This document shows, one piece after another, positions 1 to 4,229 of a stretch of 5,048 nucleotides of DNA. Source of the DNA: Streptococcaceae bacterium (GTDB taxonomy: Bacteria; Bacillota; Bacilli; Lactobacillales; Streptococcaceae); the NCBI GenBank assembly GCA_031285105.1, contig JAITWV010000036.1:1-5048 (forward strand), written 5' to 3'. Each line of letters opens with the position of its first letter. Positions within the stretch are counted from its first letter, which is position 1. Position numbers and translations under genes: made by a program. Under the pieces are notes generated by a model, which saw only the letters and a list, made by a program, of their open reading frames with translations, was not told the DNA's origin and made no database searches.

Positions 1-750
1 CTTGAGCAATCAGAAAAGTTATTAAAAGAGTTAAAAGAAATGTATCAATTGTTCACCCAAGAAAGAGAAAACGAGTTAGAAAAAGCACGCAAACAAGCCA
101 ATGAGATTGTTGATAAAGCTCAAGAATCATCAGAAAAAATCATTTCAGACTTACGTGAAAAACAAAAAACGATTGGTCAATCACATGTAAAAGAGCATGA
201 GTTAATCGATGCTAAAAATCAATTATCAAATTTACACACACAAGAACAAGTGCATTTAGCAACCAATAGAGTGTTGAAAAAAGCCAAAGCCGCCAAAAAA
301 CTTCAAGCAGGCGATGAGGTGATTGTTGAAAGTTATGGACAACGTGGTTCTTTAATTGCTAAAAATAAAGATGGTTCATGGCAAGTGCAAGTGGGCATTT
401 TAAAAATGAACGTAGTAGAAAGTGATTTACGTCCAGTTGCAAAAGAAAAAGAAATTCCTTCACCAATGACCAAAATTCGCTCAAGTACAGGTGGTGCTAG
501 AAGTCATGTACCTGCTTCATTAGATTTAAGAGGACAGCGGTACGAAGAAGCTTTAAGTCAAGTTGATGCATATTTAGACTCAGCAATTTTAGCCGGTTAT
601 CCTCAGGTAACGATTGTGCATGGCAAAGGAACTGGAGCGCTTCGTCAAGGAATTACTGAGTATCTGAAAAACCATCGTAGTGTTTCAAAATATGAGTTTG
701 CTCCTGCTAATGCGGGTGGAAATGGCGCAACGATTGTTTATTTCAAATAA
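1..750 (+). CDS. mutS2: Endonuclease MutS2, C-terminal part (5' end outside window)
   Basis: The frame is open from base 1 to TAA at 748-750, giving 249 residues, about the last third of a protein usually near 780-790 aa. Residues 1-100 are charged and helical (Glu/Lys/Gln heptads), matching the coiled-coil clamp region. Residues 103-146 form a KOW-like beta segment (GDEVIVESYGQRG to SDLRPV). Residues 172-249 are an Smr domain with LDLRG (174-178) and HGKGTGALR (207-215), its two diagnostic motifs. In this family the N-terminal ATPase (not seen here) binds branched DNA or collided ribosomes, and Smr is the nuclease-type domain. MutS2 has been linked both to suppressing recombination and to splitting stalled ribosomes. 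An internal ATG at base 40 is not a start, because the homologous coiled coil continues upstream of it. A terminator follows directly. The family call is secure; the upstream domains are inferred. Confidence 0.96.
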   Translation, partial: LEQSEKLLKELKEMYQLFTQERENELEKARKQANEIVDKAQESSEKIISDLREKQKTIGQSHVKEHELIDAKNQLSNLHTQEQVHLATNRVLKKAKAAKKLQAGDEVIVESYGQRGSLIAKNKDGSWQVQVGILKMNVVESDLRPVAKEKEIPSPMTKIRSSTGGARSHVPASLDLRGQRYEEALSQVDAYLDSAILAGYPQVTIVHGKGTGALRQGITEYLKNHRSVSKYEFAPANAGGNGATIVYFK

Positions 751-755
751 ATTTA

Positions 756-794
756 AGAAGATATGAGCTTAACTGCTTGTATCTTTTATTTTAA
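756..794 (+). terminator. Rho-independent terminator of mutS2
   Basis: Six bases after the stop codon, an 11-bp stem (AAGATATGAGC at 758-768 with GCTTGTATCTT at 775-785, two G-U pairs) closes a 6-nt loop. A T-rich tract follows (TTTTATTTT). The stem can extend by one G-U and one A-U pair at its base. GC content is modest, so strength is uncertain. Confidence 0.7.
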
Positions 795-812
795 AATCAA
801 TTATTTTAAAAT
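788..812. repeat. Two copies of the palindrome ATTTTAAAAT
   Basis: The identical perfect 10-bp palindrome occurs at 788-797 and 803-812, 15 bp start to start, between the mutS2 terminator and the promoter of the Mga-like gene. It could be a pair of operator half-sites or an UP-element-like A/T tract for that promoter. Such AT-only sequence can arise by chance, and the first copy overlaps the terminator T tract. Confidence 0.4.
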
Positions 813-856
813 ATTTGACTATTATTGACAAGTGTATTTTCTAGTGATAGGTAATT

Positions 857-865
857 TGGTATGAT
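857..865 (+). promoter_or_regulatory. Extended -10 promoter of the Mga-like gene
   Basis: TGGTATGAT is an extended -10 element (TG-n-TATGAT, five of six matches to TATAAT). It predicts a transcript start near 872 and a 35-nt leader. No good -35 lies 17 bp upstream (TTTTCT at 837-842). A perfect TTGACA at 825-830 is 29 bp away from this -10 and has only weak partners at proper spacing (TAGGTA at 848-853), so two weak overlapping promoters are possible. Confidence 0.5.
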
Positions 866-906
866 ACTAATTAAAGAAATAGCATAGTTATTAATAGGGG
901 GAAATT

Positions 907-2409
907 ATGATTTATGATTCATTATTTTTTTCAGAAGGTGTCAAAAATAAATTAGCTATTTATAAAACACTTTCAAGTTTAGAGCCAGATATTTACCGCG
1001 TTCAAGAGATTATTCATCATGACAAATTCAGTTATCACCAAACCATCCGCATTTTAAAAGAAATTTCAGAAGATTTATTAAAATTAGATTTTCCGCAAGG
1101 AGATTTTATTTCACCAGGAGGAAAAATTAAAATTAGTAAACAGTTGCCAAATATTATTTTTTATCGTTCTTCCTTGCTTAGTCATTCCATTGCATTTCAA
1201 TATATTTTATCCATTGTCAATAATGGTCAAGAGGACTCGCTTTCATTTTGCAAGCGATTTGGGATTTCTAAAAGTAATTTGGTTAGGAAAATTCAGCCTC
1301 TAAGTGAATTTGTGAAAGCTTTCGAAATGAAGTTTACTTATAATCCAATTAATATTACTGGTGATGAATATAATGTGCGATTATTTTTAACTAGAGTAGT
1401 TTGGATTGGATTGCGTGGCTTGAGTAATCCATTTACTAAGATACCAACTCGGGTACCGATTGTGGCTGAAAATTTTGCAATACTTAATAGTAATTATCAA
1501 AAGGAAAATCAGCAAGAAATTATTTGGGGAGCTACTATTCATTCTTTACGTTATGATCAAGGCTATATTTTTGAAACAACCGATAAATTTAAAGAATTTT
1601 CAGATAATATCGTAAATATAAAAATGCTTGATGATTCGTTGGCTAAGTATTTTAAAACAAAAGAAGATTGGGAAAAAGAAAAAACAGGGATGCTTTTTTA
1701 CTCCATACTTAAACATACACGAGGAGAAAGAAGGCAAACATTTAATAAAGTGTTCGATATACAAATAATCAGCAACAACCATCCAATCAAAAAACTTTCA
1801 AATAATTTATTTACTTTTCTTGAAAAATCACAACTTTTGCCAAATGAAATTGAAACACGCAATGAAATTTTGGATGAAATTACCTATGAAGCATTTTTAA
1901 TCTATTGTATTCCTAAGATGATTTTATTTCCTGATAATTTTGTGTATAGATTGCCAAAAGAATCAAAAAATATTGAAATCGTTGAAGATTTGTTGAATAT
2001 ATTTTATGAAAGACATAAATCGTTGTTATCTCTTCACTTTAACGGTTCCCAACGTAATCTTTTTTTAACTCGTTACTTAAAATTATATCTCACAAGTATT
2101 TGGCCGGCTTATCAAAGAAATATTCCTTTTACCGTTGGTATCTCTATGGAAAATAGCAATCATCATCGTTCTTGTTTAATGCAAGAATTGCAAACGTTGC
2201 GTCATGTAGTAATTGAAAATTTTTCAGTAAAAAGACAAGAAAAATACGATTTAGTGATTTATTCATCTAGCAATTTTCCTGAGAAATATCCAGATATCAA
2301 AGGGCATTTTTGGAGTCTTTCATCTGGTGAAGATGATTTGGTTGAATTATTGACCAAAATTTTAAGGCTTTCATCCATCAAGAAAAAGAATTATATCTGT
2401 AAAACTTGA
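907..2409 (+). CDS. Mga/AtxA-family transcriptional regulator (HTH, PRD-like, EIIB-like domains)
   Basis: This is a 500-aa cytoplasmic DNA-binding regulator. ATG at 907 follows AGGGGG (896-901) at 5-nt spacing. An N-terminal winged-helix region (about residues 8-60) precedes the Mga-type HTH at about 85-165: FCKRFGISKSNLVRKI (114-129) is the helix-turn-helix, followed by the family-typical NPINITGDEYNVRLFL. Residues about 175-400 are helical and fit the PRD-like domains. Residues about 407-490 (TVGIS..., YDLVIYSSS at 447-455) look like the EIIB-type C-terminal domain. Length agrees with Mga, AtxA and MafR (about 480-530 aa). Such proteins act as global or virulence/carbon-responsive regulators, often tuned by PTS phosphorylation of PRD histidines. 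Which histidines, if any, serve here cannot be judged. The gene is a single unit bounded by terminators. Its targets are unknown. Orthology to E. faecalis MafR is not claimed. Confidence 0.87.
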   Translation: MIYDSLFFSEGVKNKLAIYKTLSSLEPDIYRVQEIIHHDKFSYHQTIRILKEISEDLLKLDFPQGDFISPGGKIKISKQLPNIIFYRSSLLSHSIAFQYILSIVNNGQEDSLSFCKRFGISKSNLVRKIQPLSEFVKAFEMKFTYNPINITGDEYNVRLFLTRVVWIGLRGLSNPFTKIPTRVPIVAENFAILNSNYQKENQQEIIWGATIHSLRYDQGYIFETTDKFKEFSDNIVNIKMLDDSLAKYFKTKEDWEKEKTGMLFYSILKHTRGERRQTFNKVFDIQIISNNHPIKKLSNNLFTFLEKSQLLPNEIETRNEILDEITYEAFLIYCIPKMILFPDNFVYRLPKESKNIEIVEDLLNIFYERHKSLLSLHFNGSQRNLFLTRYLKLYLTSIWPAYQRNIPFTVGISMENSNHHRSCLMQELQTLRHVVIENFSVKRQEKYDLVIYSSSNFPEKYPDIKGHFWSLSSGEDDLVELLTKILRLSSIKKKNYICKT

Positions 2410-2458
2410 ATATTTTGAATAAATTAATTGCAGTTTTCATCTTAACAAATATTGCAGA

Positions 2459-2505
2459 AAATAAATCGCAAAATTCAATGGATAATTGGACTTTGCGATT
2501 TATTT
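2459..2505. terminator. Long bidirectional terminator hairpin between convergent genes
   Basis: A perfect 14-bp stem (2459-2472 with 2492-2505; core AAATCGCAAA/TTTGCGATTT) can continue past one A-C mismatch into a further 6-bp stem (2474-2479 with 2485-2490, including one G-T pair) with a 5-nt loop. A/T-rich tracts flank both sides, so it can stop the Mga-like gene from the left and the 92-aa gene from the right. It starts 50 nt after the stop of the Mga-like gene and ends 14 nt before the stop codon of the convergent gene. Confidence 0.8.
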
Positions 2506-2519
2506 ATAGAATCAATTTC

Positions 2520-2798
2520 TCATTGATAATACTCATGCTCAGAAGAATATTCATCATAATAAAATTTTTCATACTGCTTTTTGCGAACTTTTAATAGATA
2601 AATAAATGGCAAAATTATCAAACGTAATAAATGAATACTGCCGAAAATGGAGATAAGTGGAATAATAATCATATAAGCTAAACCAGCATTGATGCTTTGT
2701 TCTTGAATTAATGGCATCAAATAGCTATTTAAAAAATGCACGCTGAACGCCCAAATTAAAACAATCAATAAAGAATTTTTGTATTTTGTAAGAAACAT
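2520..2798 (-). CDS. Small two-helix membrane protein of unknown function (92 aa)
   Basis: I do not recognise a family. ATG at 2798-2796 is preceded by AGGAG (2810-2806) at 7-nt spacing, and a strong promoter lies upstream, so the gene is very likely real. Two hydrophobic stretches, about residues 9-30 and 38-69, predict a helical hairpin. The short link is polar (QEQSINAG). After the second helix comes a basic stop-transfer patch (KVRKKQ, 70-75) and then a Tyr/Glu-rich tail (KFYYDEYSSEHEYYQ) that should face the cytoplasm by the positive-inside rule; the lone lysines near the N terminus fit the same side. No signal-peptidase site, lipobox or catalytic motif is visible. It is transcribed divergently from the self-cleaving repressor gene, 161 bp apart, a layout that often marks a repressor target. 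A role in envelope or damage stress is only a guess from context. Confidence 0.8.
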   Translation of the reverse strand: MFLTKYKNSLLIVLIWAFSVHFLNSYLMPLIQEQSINAGLAYMIIIPLISIFGSIHLLRLIILPFIYLLKVRKKQYEKFYYDEYSSEHEYYQ

Positions 2799-2826
2799 AA
2801 AATCACTCCTTTTTTAAACTACACAC

Positions 2827-2855
2827 AGTATAATACGAATTAAATAAAATATCAA
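2827..2855 (-). promoter_or_regulatory. Promoter of the small membrane protein gene
   Basis: Reading the minus strand, TTGATA (2855-2850) and TATACT (2832-2827) are separated by exactly 17 bp, each one mismatch from the sigma-A consensus. The transcript should start near 2820, giving a leader of about 20 nt that carries the AGGAG site. This is the closest to consensus of the promoters in the window. Confidence 0.82.
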
Positions 2856-2866
2856 GTGATTTAATT
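2838..2866. repeat. Inverted repeat AATTAAAT/ATTTAATT around a -35 box, candidate operator
   Basis: Perfect 8-bp arms at 2838-2845 and 2859-2866 are separated by 13 bp. The -35 box of the small membrane protein promoter (2850-2855) lies in the gap. The position suits a dimeric repressor such as the HdiR-like protein encoded just to the right. The arms are all A/T, so a chance origin is possible. Confidence 0.35.
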
Positions 2867-2886
2867 TGATTTATTATGAAATTCAG

Positions 2887-2915
2887 TGGAAAATTTGTTC
2901 GATTTAAGTTATAAT
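2887..2915 (+). promoter_or_regulatory. Promoter of the HdiR-like repressor gene
   Basis: A perfect TATAAT (2910-2915) lies 17 bp after TGGAAA (2887-2892, four of six matches to TTGACA). The predicted start near 2922 gives a leader of about 38 nt before the ATG at 2960. It is divergent from the promoter at 2855-2827 with 31 bp between the two -35 boxes, close enough for one bound repressor to affect both. Confidence 0.7.
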
Positions 2916-2945
2916 GAAAGAAATGAAATAAACAAAAAAATAGAA

Positions 2946-2962
2946 AGGTGGCGAAAAAAATG
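2946..2962 (+). promoter_or_regulatory. Ribosome binding site that sets the repressor start
   Basis: AGGTGG (2946-2951) sits 8-9 nt before ATG at 2960. An in-frame GTG at 2948 lies inside this Shine-Dalgarno sequence and has no site of its own upstream, so the ATG is the better start. Using the GTG would add only four residues. Confidence 0.7.
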
Positions 2963-3727
2963 GTAAGAGGACGCGGTTCAGCTAGTCAAGAAGAATTAGA
3001 AGCAAAACGCATTATTTCTGAAAATATCAATCGTCTACTGAAAAAACAAGGCAAGCGTAAAGTTGATTTGCATAATGAAACACAAATTCCAAAAAGCTCG
3101 ATTACTGGATATGTGCAAGGAACAAGTCTACCTAAAGACGAAAATTTATTAAAAATTGCAGGATTCTTTAAAGTACCTATCGAAGAAATTGATCCACGAA
3201 TGAAGAAACAGAAATTTCCAAAAGTGGTTAAAAGTATTCTTGCAATGATGGAAAAACTAAATAAGGAACAGCTGGAAAAAGTTCATCAATATACAAGTAA
3301 TTTACTAGAAAAAAGTGAGAGCTCAAATAAAATTGTTGCCTTTCCCAAAATAAATAAACAAAATTTTGTAGAAGAAAAACTTTATGGCAAGCTTTCTGCT
3401 GGTACAGGTTATTACAATGTAGTGGATTGGGATGAGGAAACAGCTTTTGTTCCAGAAAATGCCCCAGCACACGATTATCTGTTCCAAGTTGAAGGAAATT
3501 CGATGGAGCCAATGTTTCAAAATGGCGAATTAGTTTATGGAAAAGATGAACAGGTGTTACAAAATGGTGGGATTTATGCTTTAGAAGTCAACTATGAGGA
3601 TGCCTATGTGAAAAAGGTTTATATTGAAAAAGATCATATTCGCTTGGTTTCTTTAAATGAGATCTATGATGATATTATTGTTACACCTGAAGATTCGCTG
3701 AAAATTGTGGCACGTATTGTTTTATAA
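2960..3727 (+). CDS. HdiR/CI/LexA-type repressor: XRE HTH plus S24 autopeptidase
   Basis: This is a 255-aa DNA-binding repressor that should cleave itself when RecA filaments form. The N-terminal XRE helix-turn-helix spans about residues 17-76, with recognition helix PKSSITGYVQG (45-55). A lysine-rich linker follows, then an S24 peptidase domain (about 137-255). Visible active-site elements are the scissile Ala147-Gly148 (KLSAGTGYY), nucleophile Ser181 in GNSMEP and general base Lys218 in AYVKKVY. Ala-to-Ser spacing is 34 and Ser-to-Lys 37; LexA of E. coli has 35 and 37. LexA proper has a winged helix rather than an XRE domain, so this is of the HdiR (Lactococcus) or phage CI kind. No integrase or phage genes are present here, which favours a resident regulator over a prophage repressor. 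Likely targets are its own promoter and the divergent membrane protein gene. The family is secure; the targets are inferred. Confidence 0.9.
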   Translation: MVRGRGSASQEELEAKRIISENINRLLKKQGKRKVDLHNETQIPKSSITGYVQGTSLPKDENLLKIAGFFKVPIEEIDPRMKKQKFPKVVKSILAMMEKLNKEQLEKVHQYTSNLLEKSESSNKIVAFPKINKQNFVEEKLYGKLSAGTGYYNVVDWDEETAFVPENAPAHDYLFQVEGNSMEPMFQNGELVYGKDEQVLQNGGIYALEVNYEDAYVKKVYIEKDHIRLVSLNEIYDDIIVTPEDSLKIVARIVL

Positions 3728-3730
3728 AAA

Positions 3731-3772
3731 AATAGGTTGGGACACACGAATATGTTTGTGTCCCAACCTATT
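3731..3772. terminator. Strong bidirectional terminator, GTTGGGACACA type
   Basis: A perfect 16-bp stem (3731-3746 with 3757-3772) closes a 10-nt loop, 3 nt after the stop of the repressor gene. TAATTTTTA follows on the plus strand. On the minus strand the stem is followed by TTTTTTATAAAA, so it works in both directions. Its last two bases are part of the stop codon of the convergent gene. The GGTTGGGACACA/TGTGTCCCAACC stem is a recurring terminator theme in enterococci and relatives, from general knowledge. Confidence 0.94.
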
Positions 3773-4079
3773 AATTTTTACGTAAAGTGACCTTACGAAT
3801 TTTATGTAATTCAATCATATGAAACTGCCTGTCATTATTTGCTTTTAAAACTATTCTGTTTTGTTGTGGTTCAAAACGTAAAATAAAACCACTCAAAGTT
3901 GTAAATGTTCCTGCTGAACTTTCTACTTGCAAAATAGTAAAAGCTTTTGAATTTAAGCTTCTTTCTAGCATTTCACGTATTTTATTGACCCTTTTTGTTT
4001 CTTTGTCATCGAAATCTTCCATAAAACGCATAAAAAAACCACGGGTCAATTCTTTGATGGATACTGAACGATTCTCCAT
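3771..4079 (-). CDS. Conserved-looking hypothetical protein, possibly YolD-like (102 aa)
   Basis: ATG at 4079-4077 follows GGAGG (4089-4085) at 5-nt spacing. The reading frame extends 21 codons further upstream, but an ATG at 4142 lies within the -35 box, so it is not transcribed. The product is soluble and basic. Residues 1-45 are charged and helical (KELTRGFFMRFMEDFDDKETKRVNK region). Residues about 46-102 form alternating strands (FTILQVESS, LSGFILRF, NRIVLKA, HMIELHKIRKVTL) like a small beta barrel. A helix followed by a G-x-I strand, an I-x-L strand and a closing I-x-x-V resembles the plan of YolD-like proteins, which often sit near SOS polymerase genes. The usual N-terminal RG..KW motif of that family is absent, so the match is weak. 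It converges on the repressor gene and shares its terminator. Function unknown. Confidence 0.78.
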   Translation of the reverse strand: MENRSVSIKELTRGFFMRFMEDFDDKETKRVNKIREMLERSLNSKAFTILQVESSAGTFTTLSGFILRFEPQQNRIVLKANNDRQFHMIELHKIRKVTLRKN

Positions 4080-4113
4080 TGGTACCTCCGTTGCATTTGT
4101 TTGTTTAATATAA

Positions 4114-4142
4114 ATTATATAAGCAGATTTTATTTTGTGCAA
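4114..4142 (-). promoter_or_regulatory. Promoter of the 102-aa gene
   Basis: On the minus strand TTGCAC (4142-4137) and a perfect TATAAT (4119-4114) are 17 bp apart. The transcript should start near 4107, giving a leader of about 28 nt. This is what rules out the longer reading frame beginning at 4142. Confidence 0.75.
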
Positions 4143-4169
4143 GCTAACTAAATTAATTGTAATATTTAT

Positions 4170-4198
4170 TTAACGTAATTTTCGTGGAATGTTATAAT
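4170..4198 (+). promoter_or_regulatory. Promoter of the patatin-like gene
   Basis: TTAACG (4170-4175) and TATAAT (4193-4198) are 17 bp apart, and TG at 4190-4191 makes an extended -10 (TGTTATAAT). The predicted start is near 4205. It is divergent from the promoter at 4142-4114, with 27 bp between the -35 boxes. Confidence 0.78.
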
Positions 4199-4213
4199 TA
4201 AAAAAATGACAAA

Positions 4214-4229
4214 AGGGGAGAGTTTGTTG
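4214..4229 (+). promoter_or_regulatory. Ribosome binding site and TTG start of the patatin-like gene
   Basis: AGGGGAG (4214-4220) lies 6 nt before TTG at 4227 and 3 nt before another in-frame TTG at 4224, so 4227 is preferred. An in-frame ATG at 4206 has no ribosome binding site and coincides with the predicted transcript start. Confidence 0.6.

Noticed and set aside
825..853. TTGACA (825-830) as the main -35 of the Mga-like gene
   Set aside because: At 16-18 bp spacing only poor -10 candidates exist (best TAGGTA, two matches), so the extended -10 at 857-865 is the better single call.
1600..1782. 60-codon frame on the minus strand inside the Mga-like gene
   Set aside because: It lies wholly antisense to a clear gene with no ribosome site or promoter; its Phe-rich run is the complement of lysine codons.
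2406..2594. Reading frame of 62 codons on the plus strand from a TTG overlapping the Mga-like stop
   Set aside because: It has no ribosome site, runs through the terminator hairpin at 2459-2505, and is antisense to the end of the well-supported 92-aa gene.
2895..2903. GTTCG as half of an SOS (LexA) box near the repressor promoter
   Set aside because: No matching GAAC arm lies at the required spacing, so there is no complete box.
3228..3520. Two overlapping minus-strand frames inside the repressor gene
   Set aside because: Both are antisense to the conserved S24 region and have no initiation signals.
2960..3727. Repressor as sign of a prophage
   Set aside because: No integrase, cro, excisionase, attachment site or structural phage gene is present around it; the divergent gene encodes a membrane protein with no HTH.
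4077..4142. Longer form of the 102-aa protein starting at 4142
   Set aside because: That ATG lies inside the -35 box of the predicted promoter and upstream of the likely transcript start; GGAGG serves the ATG at 4079.
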